A DNA stretch of 21,808 nucleotides, from positions 392,292 through 414,099 of the forward strand of contig BLXT01005153.1 in assembly GCA_019648995.1 (NCBI GenBank), given 5' to 3'. A program made the position numbers and the translations under genes. This stretch comes from Plakobranchus ocellatus. Its lineage: Eukaryota > Mollusca > Gastropoda > Plakobranchidae. Positions 1-11,363 of the stretch are shown here, piece by piece. The stretch's first letter is position 1; each line of letters opens with the position of its first letter. The notes under the pieces were generated by a model. That model did no database searches, had not been told where the DNA came from, and saw nothing but the letters and a program-made list of their open reading frames with translations.

Positions 1-43
1 TGTAGACACTGGGCCATGAGATTCCAATTGCCGCTCAGATAAC
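1..43 (-). CDS. Possible partial TTLL5-like exon 16, cut by the window edge
   Basis: Minus-strand bases after the acceptor ACATTGCCCAG|GTTATC read YLSGNWNLMAQCL in one of two open frames. This recalls the TTLL5 segment SYLEHKTSMNYMLATRLF found soon after RIFPT. The match is short and the preceding RRGGFIRIFPT exon was not found, so this is only a candidate. Confidence 0.25.
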
Positions 44-227
44 CTGGGCAATGTAAAACATTATAGTCTAATTTTCACCATACTCTATAGATACCCCAAT
101 TTTATTCAAATTCTGGTTCATATTCACAATGAAGTCACAACAGTCCAGATAAAGTTAAAACTGACGGGCGATAAAATCTCACCCAATCACTTTTAACAAA
201 AATCAAAAACTCTTGTTCGCCTTTGTA
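44..227. other. Short intronic stretch, nothing recognised
   Basis: AT-rich sequence between the possible exon 16 and the mariner. I see no motif or reading frame. Confidence 0.5.
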
Positions 228-300
228 CGAGGTCCATTCTAAAGTAAAGTTTTCTTTCTCTATATCTTTATAACTCATGAACTAAATGGACTTGAACAAC
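228..300 (+). repeat. Mariner left terminal inverted repeat
   Basis: Pairs with 1481-1544. The inner part is best kept: 271-300 matches the reverse complement of 1481-1510 at 27 of 30 positions. The outer part (CGAGGTCCATTCTAAAGTAA) is recognisable with a few substitutions and short indels. Confidence 0.88.
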
Positions 301-457
301 AAGACTTCGCATGTCTCTAGATATATTGGCCTCAAGAAAAAATTGCGTACAAGTAATGAATGTTTATGAAAAACGCTTCCTTTTCTATTGCCTGTTAAAG
401 CAATGGCCGGCAAATATGTATGCTCAGAAAATGAGGGAATCTTTCAAGATACACGAT

Positions 458-1447
458 ATTCGTACTGAAATAAAATTTTCAATTCTCTTGGGTAAGTCAG
501 CCACTGAAATATCAAAATGCTCTTGAAGAACACGCCCCTTCCATTTGAACAACCAGAAAGTGGATGAGAACCATTTCATAGGGCGCTTTGACATGAGCAA
601 AAACAGCCGGTCTGGGAGGCCTCTCACAGCTTGGGGTCGCCGCTGTTCAGCAATCTTTAGCAGAAGACGAAAGTCGTGTTAAGAGATTGTTGAAGATGTG
701 CTGATATCCAAGTCCTCGGTTCATAGAGTTCTTGCGAAAAACTTTTTTTTTAAATGTTCTCCAAATGGGTTCCTCACCTACTGGCACCAGATCAAAAAGA
801 TCGCAGGGTCAGATCCTCAAGACAATTCATTCGAAGGTTCCAGAGAGAGCAAAACAGATTTTTCGATTGAATTGTCACTAGAAATAAAATGTAGGTTTAG
901 TCATGGAATCCGGAGACAAAAAGACAGTCTGCTGAGTGGAGAGACAGGAATGAACCTCGACCAGAGAAAGCACGTCGAAAGCAGGCGTCTCTGAAGGTCA
1001 TGCACGTTGGTTTTTTTTACACACCGGAATTGTTTTTTCGATAGTCATTTCCTACGGGCACTTCAGTATTACAAAATAGTTATACTTGACAAATTGAGAC
1101 CGACAATGAGTAAAAAGCGACCAGGACTCTTACAATCTGAAGGACTCTTGCATTCTCGATAACGAGCCAGTGCGAGTGGCAGAATGCTCACCGAGCTGCT
1201 GGACGAATATGAGTTGTCGGTGTTGGATATCTATGTTATACGCCTGATCTTGCTTCATGTGACTTCTGGCTCTTTAAAAAGATGACAGAACACCTTCGTG
1301 ATACATATTGAGTCAGAGGAAGATATTATCTTCGTGACGAAGGAAGTCATTAAGCAGCTGGACAAGCATTCATACGTCACGGCCTTTAACAGCTGGTTAC
1401 AGAGGATGCAAACGTGCATGGACAATGGTTATTGTTGCATTAGGTAG
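458..1447 (+). pseudogene. Broken mariner transposase (DD34D type)
   Basis: Mariner similarity appears in several frames in the right order: IKFSILLGKSATEI (helix-turn-helix start), NSRSGRPLTAW, SSVHRVLAKNF, then WNPETKRQSAEWRDRNEPRP followed by a KVMHVGFF strand, KKRPGLL, ILDN, YTPDLASCDFWLF and FNSWLQRMQTCMDNGY at the C-terminus. The first catalytic aspartate (usual GDE) is now RNK at 880-888. The second (in ILDN) is at 1158-1160 and the third (in ASCD) at 1261-1263. Their spacing is 103 bp against 105 expected for DD34D, so a 2-base loss lies between them. In-frame stops occur at 524, 868, 892 and 898. It cannot encode an active enzyme. Confidence 0.88.
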
Positions 1448-1480
1448 AGCATGGAATGAAGGTAATTTATCATAAAAATC

Positions 1481-1544
1481 ATTGTTCTAGTCCATTTAGG
1501 TCATGAGTTATTAAAAAGGGAAACTTGCTTTTGCAATGGACTCG
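1481..1544 (-). repeat. Mariner right terminal inverted repeat
   Basis: Reverse complement reads CGAGTCCATTGCAAAAGCAA at its outer end and TAACTCATGACCTAAATGGA further in, mirroring the left repeat. Confidence 0.88.
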
Positions 1545-3336
1545 AAGATAATCTAATTTCTAATTCTAACAGGCCTTTATAGCCTAAAACATTTAATTTG
1601 TCTAGATTACATTATTACATAAGAAATAGGAGTTTTGATCAAGTATGAGTCTATGATCTTGTTTCATTTCGACCACGAATCAAGTTTCAAAAGGTTGAAA
1701 ATGACATGAGTTCCATACTAAGAGTTTTGGTTAACGAAAAGATGGCTCCTATTTTGTACACGTATGCTTTTATGTGTGTGTAATCTTTTTGGGTACCATT
1801 TTGACAGTTTTATTGCACATACGTCGTTTTAACCAAGGATCTAAATTTTTGCATGAGCCGAAGAAAAACAAGACTTGCCAATACCCACATTAGAAAAAAA
1901 AACATAGATATTAGACTGTTTTTTCAAATTGTTATATCACAATATAGCTAGTAAATAATGTAAAAAAGGACACATATCTGTGCATCACTTCTCTTATTTT
2001 TAAAAAATTTTATTCGATTTGGATCTCATCAACTAAAACTCAGCCGTCGCTTTAATTTGAAAGTATTTGGTGTCCATAATTTTTCAAAAGTTTTAAAGAT
2101 ATCTTTGCTTTTGAGCAAAAACATTGTTATTTCTATGAACAGGCTTTTAGTAAGCTTCAAAAATGTCCACAGTTGACAAAAACTGCTTTCATTTCATCAA
2201 TATTATCATGGACTATCAATTTTCAGATATGATCGGATGTACATTATCAAAAGCGAAAAGCTGATTGATCATAATATCTTAGCCAGGCCGCCATAGCTCA
2301 CCAGATTTATTTGGGCCTTGAGGCGGCAACAAGCAAAACAAAAGTTTTGCTTATTTGCAAAAAAAATTTTTGACAAAAGTCATTTTAACATTTTTCCCCC
2401 TCAGAACAATTTATGCAGGCGTTCTTTTTCGTATGTGCATGTTTAAGATATCTTTGGGGACAAACAAAACTGCAAATTCATTAAAGGAAATATTTGAAGG
2501 TATTCATAATGAGATTTACTGTACAATCATGACGCATACATCCATCTGCCCAAAAGAGTTTCTGTTAACATCTTTTGAGGGTATTATAAGGCTTTTGCCA
2601 CTTTCCATAAAAACATCGAACCTTTTTCGATTCTATGAAAAGGCTACAATAATTCAGGAAAATCCAGGTTTCAAATGTGCACTTCAAAATAATTGTACGA
2701 TGTAGAAAGATGGCAACAACTACGTAATTGGTCAAAAAGGCAGGTTAAAACAAATCTGTTTATCTTCATCCGAGAGGGTCTCTACTAGCACAGGTGTTTT
2801 TTTTTTAGAGGGAGCAACAATCTTTTATGCTGATCAAACTGAAATCGTCTCGAACGTCTAATATAGAAAACCGAAAATAACGCTAAACGCATTGGCAAAA
2901 TCATTGGTATTGACAAAAGCCTTGTTTTAAATGACAATGACGATGACAATTTATCTATTCTATCACAGCAAAAACAAAAATAATATTGAATAGGATGGAA
3001 GCATCCTTCGTCACCACTACTCAAAAAATCCAAAACTCGCCATTTGCGGAAAAATATACTGTAAGGGTTTTTGTTTGATGTGAAAGGCGTATTTTCTGTT
3101 CAAAGAGACATTGTCAAAGTATCCATAAACTATGAAATTTTTAACACAGAGAGAGGCTGTGTGTCGCCTGGGACCAGGACGTTTGACCCAAGGATGTCAT
3201 CTTATAATATTATAACATGCGCTGGAGTCATCGCAGAATCGTACAGAAGGTTGATCTTCCTTCTTCCTATTTCCATTTGTTTTCACCTAAGTTGTTGATT
3301 CATGACAAGGGCCTTGTGGAGCTTCGGTCGTTAGAT
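1545..3336. other. AT-rich intronic sequence, no gene recognised
   Basis: Part of the intron downstream of TTLL exon 15. A plus-strand open frame (2355-2705) has no family resemblance. A perfect 9-bp hairpin lies at 2331-2352. The missing TTLL5 RRGGFIRIFPT exon should lie in or near this stretch, but I could not find it. Confidence 0.5.
2331..2352. repeat. Perfect small inverted repeat (AAGCAAAAC/GTTTTGCTT)
   Basis: Nine-base arms around a four-base AAAA loop. No associated gene or terminator role is evident in this eukaryotic intron. Confidence 0.7.
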
Positions 3337-3465
3337 TTAAAGTTCTTTAGCGATTTTGAAAAATGCATTGAGGGGATGTGAAACATCAAACAGCTGTGCA
3401 CATTTTTTTCTCTGCTCCACATTCAATTTGTAGCCTTTCCTTGTTAGGTCTGGGATGGTCCTCAT
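3337..3465 (-). pseudogene. Weak TE-like reading frame (possible decayed transposon protein)
   Basis: Reads MRTIPDLTRKGYKLNVEQRK, then KCAQLFDVSHPLNAFFKIAK and a stop. The FDxxH(x)2-3A-like pattern recalls the LFDIAHADAL segment of a TE-associated protein common in invertebrate genomes. The neighbouring sequence gives no other clear block of that protein. A chance frame is quite possible. Confidence 0.2.
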
Positions 3466-3986
3466 GATCATGAATATTCTGGTCGTTTGTTTTCGCAAAA
3501 ACAATATCTCGTGCATTTTTTTTTCTTACATTGAGAATCTCCTATAGCAATCCTATCCTTTTTTTTTTAATCAATTTTCAAATTGGTTTAATACATCAAC
3601 AACCAAAAGTATATCACATTAATAAAATTATCATAATCATATAATCAAAATGTCATTAAGTTCCACCCGGACATCATGAAATTTCTTGTGAATTGACTCC
3701 AATATTTGCAAAACGGCTCCTTAGTAGTGCTGGAGTCAAAACTCCTCTTAAGTCTACGAGGGCTTGCTTTTAGGATTTTGAATAAGTTTTTTGTCAAAAA
3801 GTAAACAAAAATTTACATCTTAGATTTTCTTTCTTACTCAATCGAGTTACCTATTTTTTTAAACAATGATTTTCTGCATTGAACATTCAAAGTCCATCTA
3901 AGTAATCTGTTTCTGTGATTCAAACATCTTTTGACAGAAGAGGGGGGCGAGGGGGAAAACAATTTGTAATATGTGAAAACAAATAC
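3466..3986. other. Intronic sequence, no gene recognised
   Basis: AT-rich with T-tracts. A minus-strand frame at about 3690-3770 (LVDLRGVLTPALLRSRFANI) looks protein-like but ends in a stop and matches no family I know. Confidence 0.4.
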
Positions 3987-4094
3987 CTCATAAGTGCTCA
4001 TTATGCTCCTGAATCGCTTGATTTTCCTGGATAATAAAAATAATTGACGGACTCTATCCCGTACTATACATGTGCAGTAATATCCAACAGTTCT
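3987..4094 (-). CDS. TTLL5: Probable TTLL5-like exon 15 (basic post-core helix)
   Basis: 108 bp, 36 open codons in the phase left by exon 14, starting [20 protein letters not shown] and ending [15 protein letters not shown]. The last part resembles the TTLL5 segment EIKVLRRVKEEND, which comes just before RRGGFIRIFPT. Acceptor is TTTTACATGCCAG|AGAACT and donor is TATGAG|GTATTT. A shorter form using the acceptor at 4027-4028 would put the frame into a stop codon at the exon end. The similarity is short, so this exon is less certain than those before it. Confidence 0.6.
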
Positions 4095-6141
4095 CTGGCA
4101 TGTAAAATTGCAAAAATGTTATTCGAACAAGTTCAAAGGCAAAAAATCAGAGAAATGATAGGGGGTACGAGGCTGCAAGCAATACACATACATAAAAAAA
4201 ATGGTCACGAAAATGAACATTTATTTAAAATCTTGAGGCAACCACAGTCGCCACAGAGAGCAAGTTAATTTAAGACATGAATAGGTATTCAAGGACGCTG
4301 AAAGAGACAAATCGTTTATTGTTTATCTTTACTTACAATATTTTGAAACTGTTTCAGATAAATTGAAACAAAAGTAAGATCGTTATGAAAGAGAAAAGGA
4401 CATAGGACGCGGTAAAGGGAGAGTGGCGCAAAATAAATCGGAAAAGGAGAGGGCAGGACAAGGGGACAGAGGGAGTAGCACGTGAAAAAGAATGTCGTGT
4501 TTCAAGAGGGAGAAAAAGCTAAAGGAAAAGTAAAACTAAAACAAAAAAGAAGAGAGATTAGAAGAACGGGAAGAAGAAAAGTGAAAAAAGGCAGAAGCAG
4601 AAAGGTAAAGCATCAGAAGGAGAAAAAAAAGGTAAAAGATAAAAGATGAGGGTTGATCAAATTTGCAGTTCTGGTTTTTTCTCTTCTTGTTTTCTTTTTT
4701 TCTTCTTCTTCTTTTGGCTAAGCATCATCTTTTTTTTGCTCAAATAGTTTTTTCAACTTCCCAAAAATTTGGCTTTATTCTTTTATCGAGATAAATAATA
4801 TCAGTGAAGCAGAAGAGTCAGAAACAATAATATTTCGCACCAATAATCAAAGTAATGCTATCCTAATAAATAATTGAATAAAATCATAACAACTCATAAT
4901 TTCGAACAAGTTATCAGTTTGATACTCACATGAAGATAGTTCAAAACTAGTTGATCGATTGTGCGACACTGTCGCGGTTTTTTCTTGTCGTAGCATTCAA
5001 CACCTGCATTTGGAGAATAAATAGAAAATATTGAGAATAACTCTGTTTTCTTCCGTCCTCAGCCGAAATACATTGCTGAGTTAAGGTAGGTAAAAAAAAA
5101 CATTGTTGTAGGTTACTTGTTAATTTGAGTTAGTTTTACTTCAATTATCTATGCTACCGTTGGTTTCCTATTCTCTTGTCTGAAATTATGCGTAAAAAGA
5201 AAAGTATAAGAATAAACCGCAACACAATGGGGGTACAATGGTGTAGATTGAATATTAAAGTCTACCTCAAAAAACAAAAAAAAAACCTTTCAAATAGCGG
5301 TTTTAAAGACCGGGCAAATTAGCACTTACCGACCAAGTTTAAAAGATCACATAACATGTTGCTCTTAACCTTGATATCTAAGGGTGTCGTGCTATGAGAG
5401 AAAGAAAGTGGCAGTATTTGATGATAAGATTTTTTTCAAAAAAAGAAGACGAAGAAATAATGTGATGTAGTACCTTTCTTGTTGATGAACCTGTGTTACG
5501 CAAAGAAGCTAGGAATAAAAAAAAAAAAACATAATGTTTGATCGATACTATTTTGAATATAGAATGATAAAAAGAGAGAAATGGTTCGATTTCATTACAA
5601 AAGATAGCGCAATGCTTGGTGATATTTCAGTGTAGTGACTTTATTTTTTACTTATATTCTATTTGGATTATTTTAATGCCACCGAGCATATTTACGATAT
5701 ACATTCTTATATACTTTAGAACTAATTTATAATTGTTTTCACACGCCCGGACAAAAAATACCTTTTCCCAATGTTTATTAGTTTGTTTATGCCGTAGGCA
5801 TGAATTTAATTTTTTCAATACATTTATATATATATATATATTCAATACATTTATGTATATATATCAATATCAGGCCTACCACACAAGAGATGGAGAAAGG
5901 TTCACTTCCAAAAGCCAAGCTTTGTAGTTTTCATCAAGCATGATATCAAATCCAAATATTTCTGGTGAAAATGGGCAATAAAATGTTATAATGTTCACAA
6001 AATTTGCAGATATCATAATTCCATTGTATTTTTATAAGAAATCGTTTACGTTTCTTTTTTCTAATGTAAAGTAATAAGAATAAGAAAAAACATAATGGTA
6101 AAAATAAGAACAGCAACATCAACAATAATAATAATAATAAT

Positions 6142-6175
<34 letters not shown>

Positions 6176-6889
6176 GTAATAATAAAAAGCACATCTAAAG
6201 TCGTAAATTTTATTGGCAAGTGAATAGAGACAGCTGGCCTATCTTGTATTCATGATTTAAGAATAGATAAGAGAATCGGGACTGTGAGGAAAATGGAATA
6301 TATTACAACGATCTCATGAGACTTTAATAACATGCATAATGTTGTCAGTTTCATTGACAGATGAAGCGTAATGTAAACCTTGAACCTCTAGCGGTATCTC
6401 TAGCTGTATCACGTACCAAAGCAGTTAGAAAGAGAGTGTTGATATATACGGCAGCCTGAAGCAATTTGTTTCTCCGCGGCCAGAATTGTCTTGACGATTA
6501 AATCCTCAATTTCAAGCATCAGCCCTGATAGATTTTGAAAATTGTGCGTGAAGGCAGTGTAAAAACAGTGAAGAAAGGATGTGATAATTAAAATTTACAT
6601 TTGTCGAATTCACGGAGAAAAGTTTCTGTTAAACTATCGCCATCTTCAATGTTATTCAAATGAAGTAAGAATAATTATGATTTTAAAGTACTACCCCGCT
6701 CATTCATATTACTCAAGGGCTTCAATACAATCCTCTGAATTCACATTTCAGTTTATTTATTTTTTTGCTTTGTTCTGTTTTGTTTTTTTAAGGAGGAGTG
6801 GGGGGAGGATTTGGGCGTATGTTTTTTTTTCTTTTAATTCCTTAATTAGTATTAACTTTGTAATTACTGTATTGTTATTGGCTGTTTTA

Positions 6890-6936
<47 letters not shown>

Positions 6937-6940
6937 CGTA

Positions 6941-7019
<79 letters not shown>

Positions 7020-10000
7020 GGGACTGCTTTTTTAGTTTACACGACTTATCGCAATATAAAATTGCCAAAGCATGAAAGCATCTTAATGTTTCGCCAACCT
7101 CACCGACAGTATCGATTCCATTTGCCTGAAAGTATCGAAGAAGTGCGCTCAATGTCCATTTGCTGCCAAAATCCTCAATCGAAGGGTCATCGTTTCTTGA
7201 TTCAAGTAATAAAATCATACAATACTTTTGATGAATAACATTTTTCCGATAAACTAAATTATTTGCATCGTATATTATTTTTCTATACTTTGAAATTAAA
7301 AAATATATATATATAAATTTTGTTGGATCAATTTTAAATTTTTATAGAGACATGAAATAATTTTTATCTCATTTTGGTATTCCCTGCCGGGTGTCGTAAT
7401 ACCGTCAAATTATATGATTCAGTGGGTTTTTTTTTTTTTTGTTTTGTTTAATGGATAAGATTTTTTTCCTTATATCACTTCTCATCTTCATGACGCAGGT
7501 TGTTTTAGATTCTGAAACTGTGTAAATAATATGGAAAGAAATTTCTGTCTTTTATTCATGTTACATTTAAAATTATTTTATGGTCTTTATTATCATTATT
7601 TTATTTGTGTTTAATATGACTAAATTGTTGTTGTTGTTGTTGTTGTGTGGATGTGTTTGTGTTGGATTTTTTTTAGATACTCACAACATTTTATCCATAG
7701 TTTGGGGGTTTCTTTAAAGTGCTTTGGAAATACCTTTATAGCAAAATGCAAAAAAAACGCTACATCATGCAAAGAAAAAAGCATACGCATTTGTCAGCGT
7801 TAAATTTTGTTTTCACCATCCTTCATGAATACTTTATTGGATTTGAGGAATGTTGTCAATCACATATAACGAATTTTCATATTATAAGAGAGGCAATCTT
7901 TTATGATTGTCTTCATGAATGGATTGTTTTTCTTTTTGTCATCGTTATGAGAGTCTTTTTACCTACTCATTTCGCATTCCACAATACTTGGGGCACTTAC
8001 TTAATGTAATTCCCACTGTTCACGTTTATGCTAAAATTGGTGAGATGCATACGGAGAGCATGTAGATTTGCGTTGTCATTCCGGTACTTGACCGTAGCGA
8101 ATCTGGTCAAACCTTCTTGATAAATGTAGATAACCAGAGGTTTGAACGATGTCACGAGCACGTAGATTCGCAAGTCAATTTTGTAGCCTGGACAAAAATA
8201 AAAAGATAAAGCGCAGTAGGCTACTTTGGTCTTTCTTTTTTCTTGGGACATTCATCCTTAGATCGCTTCACGTTGCCAGATTCTTATGCCATTATGTGAA
8301 AAATATAGAACAAAACTAAACTTCATGGTAGAAAATACTTTTTAAAAATTATTTCAATATTTAAAATTGTGAAATGAATAGTATTTCTATTTGAAATATG
8401 CAGGATATTCTGGGCATATCTTCATTCAGTTATCAAGTATATAATATAAAGGTGCTAGCTTAATGATTTTTCTGTTTGCACATAAAAGAAAAACAAATAC
8501 GCCCTATCATAATAAAGAAATAGCCAATTGTACTATATTTCATACTTTGTTTTAATATAACATAGTTTAAATTAAAAAGATACGACAGGTGCCAACTAAA
8601 AGTTATACTCTTACAAAATAAAAGTACAATCGCGATAAATGTATTCGAGGGTTTTCTTTTATTGTTTTAACTTCTCAAATAAAGAAAATTAAAACAGAAA
8701 ATGTTCATTTACCGCTTGTTATACTAAAACAGTATTTACACCCATCAGTTCTTGCTGATTAGGACAAATTAGATATGCTTATCTAAAAAAAAAGGAATTG
8801 ACTTGTCAATTGTTAGGGTCTAATTCAATGATGTAGCTGCAATTATTTTGTTTCCGTTGACTTACAGAGATAGTAAAAAGGGTAATTCAACTTATTATCA
8901 CAAAATAACTGCATGTTTTCTCAGAGAAGAAAGACTTCTTTATGAGACCATAGACAGAAACTAGGACGAAAAGAAAGCAACGTATTGGCGTTGAGTTTTT
9001 TTTTTCTTTTTCTGACAAAACAATATAAGATAAAACTATTTTGCAAAAAAAGCTTATTCATAACCCAGAGACGATAATCAGATTTGAGTGGAGCTTTTTA
9101 TATTATGTAAATAATCCTTTTGCCTATCATTTTGCATATTTATCATATTTTTTTTTTATCGCCAAGCCTCGTTAAGTCAGCTACAAAATCTTTAATAGGC
9201 AATGGTTAACTAGCAAATGAAATTATAGTAGTATGCCCGGTCACTTTTAAAATTTTCTCGTAGGTCGGAAGCCACCCGGGAAAACTATGGTGCAAACCAA
9301 TTGTAAATGGACACAAGGCCACACTGGTGAAGGCATTTTAGCGTGCTTTGCCACTGTCAATACACCATTCCTATAAGAAAATAAGAATACACATGTCGGC
9401 TTTGACAACAACACACTCAGAAGAAATTCGACTTCGCTAAACCGCTGTGTAAGATGTTTGATGCCAAAAGGAAAGTCGAAAAGAGGGTGCCGTATCGTGT
9501 GCGCTGCTTCATCTTTGGTTTAGATGGACCATTATTATCAACCCATGTAGTTTCTTGTTGGCTCGGAACTTTACAAAATACGACTACGAAGGAAGCTACT
9601 TTCGTATTAGAATGCATAATCATTTATTTCGTGTCGTTAAGAAATGCTTGCCTAGATAAAAATCGTCTTTCACAGACTTCATTGGCAATATTTGTCGGAC
9701 ACTCACCGTCTATGAGAAGTGGATTACTGATATACTTGCACACGATTTGTTCTTCATCTAGACATGAGATATCTTCGGGCTCAGGTCAATAAAGTCATTG
9801 AAGTTCAGGATCAGATGTTCCGAGGCGTATGAAACAAATGTATAAAAAGAGGGGCAAGTGACAGTTAAATGGAGTATGGAGTAAAATACAGCAAAGTTTA
9901 GGCCTAAAACAGATATTTTATTTTAAGACTATGCCGTTTCAAGCAGATGAAAATGGTAAATTCAATTTATCAAGTACAACCAGTGGTAAGATTGTATACG

Positions 10001-10592
10001 CTCATCTTTATCTTTTCCTCCTACGAATAATAGCGTTGTGGAACGTAATTATTCAGGAAATGCTCAAATGGCGTTTATGTAATCACTTTTTTAATGTTAG
10101 TCTTCTGTTTTTAATTTTGAAAAACTTGTAAAATAAGATTAAGAAACTAATCACCTTGTCAATGAGATAAACACCTCTTCCACGAGAGAGCCCAATTGGT
10201 TTAACGATGAAGGGGCCCGGTTGTTTTTTAAAGTAAGCTATAACGCAAAGATAAAAAGTATCATATAAAGAGGATGAGAGGTCATTTAATTACATAGGAA
10301 TAAACATTTTACATAATTTCAATAATTTTACTTCAGGAATTTTGAGAGAAAAAAAACTTCATGGCTAAAGATTTTCATGGTTAATTTCGAAAGCAAAGTG
10401 TCTTTTTTTAAGTGTCTAAGGAAACGATATTTGCATGCATTTGTTTGCATTTATATTAACTTTCGTAAATAAAGTTGTCTACTAATTGCATTATAAGGAT
10501 AACAATATACTTATCTGAAATAGCACTAATCATACACTACTCTTGTTTTGGACAGCATTTTTATAAATATTATTATTGTTATTATAACAAAA

Positions 10593-10632
<40 letters not shown>

Positions 10633-11308
10633 NNNNNNNNNNNNNNNNNNNNNNNNNNNNNNNNNNNNNNNNNNNNNNNNNNNNNNNNNNNNNNNNNNNN
10701 NNNNNNNNNNNNNNNNNATTATTATTATTAGTATTATTATTATTATCATTACTATTATTATTAGCAGCAGCAGCAGCATATTTACTATTATTATTTTTCT
10801 ATTATAACTTTTTTTAAAACTATAATAAGGCGAAACTCTACTTGGCTAAAGATAAAGATAAAAACACTTCTGCGCCATAAAATCATCAATAGCGTTTCAT
10901 TCTACTACCAAGCTGAAACAAGTGCGATGAGTGTCTTTTTTTTTTCCCTTGAGGGAGTTAAGGGAGAGAAAAGTTAGAGATATGATAAGACGGGCGCGAG
11001 AATGAGTGTTGCATGAAAGGGTCATTGTCAAAATTTGTATTGAAGTCACTTAAATTAAGTTACAAAGATTCAAACTCTTTTGCAACAGTAGATTTTGTGT
11101 ACCTTTGAATCGTTTTTTCTCGCTCGGAAGAACAAAACTTATTGGTATGAAATCGAAGTTCTCGGCTCCCTGAATACCACAAAATAATTGGGAAGAATTA
11201 GAGAGACCAAAATAATTCTTATCCTTACGGATACATTAAGATATCAACCTGATCATGTAATTGTTCCATTAACGTTTATTATTTTTGTGATAGTTATTAC
11301 ATATTTTA

Positions 11309-11363
<55 letters not shown>

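Larger units (their letters stand above)
228..1544 (+). mobile_element. Degenerate mariner element (Tc1/mariner superfamily) with terminal inverted repeats
   Basis: The element is 1317 bp, the normal length for mariner. It begins CGAGGTCCATT after a TA dinucleotide (226-227), and its end is the imperfect reverse complement. Inside is a broken DD34D transposase (separate entry). The expected second TA at 1545-1546 reads AA, so one target-site copy has mutated. It lies in the intron downstream of TTLL exon 15, antisense to the gene. CGAGGT termini are common in mariner families; I cannot name the subfamily. Confidence 0.9.

Noticed and set aside
2355-2705. 116-codon plus-strand frame in the mariner-bearing intron
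   Set aside because: No motif, no family resemblance, AT-driven composition; within chance for this window.
3000-3060. Minus-strand reading after TTACAG (YIFPQMASFGFFE) as the missing RIFP exon of TTLL5
   Set aside because: It lacks the RRGGF part, meets a stop at once, and the likeness is limited to a few residues.
5946-6194. Minus-strand frame with a long leucine run
   Set aside because: It is only the reverse translation of the AAT/AAC microsatellite.
6581-7218. Long open frames of isoleucine and tyrosine on both strands
   Set aside because: Created by the TA repeat. Only the part at 7104-7195 on the minus strand is real coding sequence (TTLL exon 10).
9454-9792. 112-codon plus-strand frame
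   Set aside because: Its right part is antisense to TTLL exon 8, and its left part matches no family I recognise.
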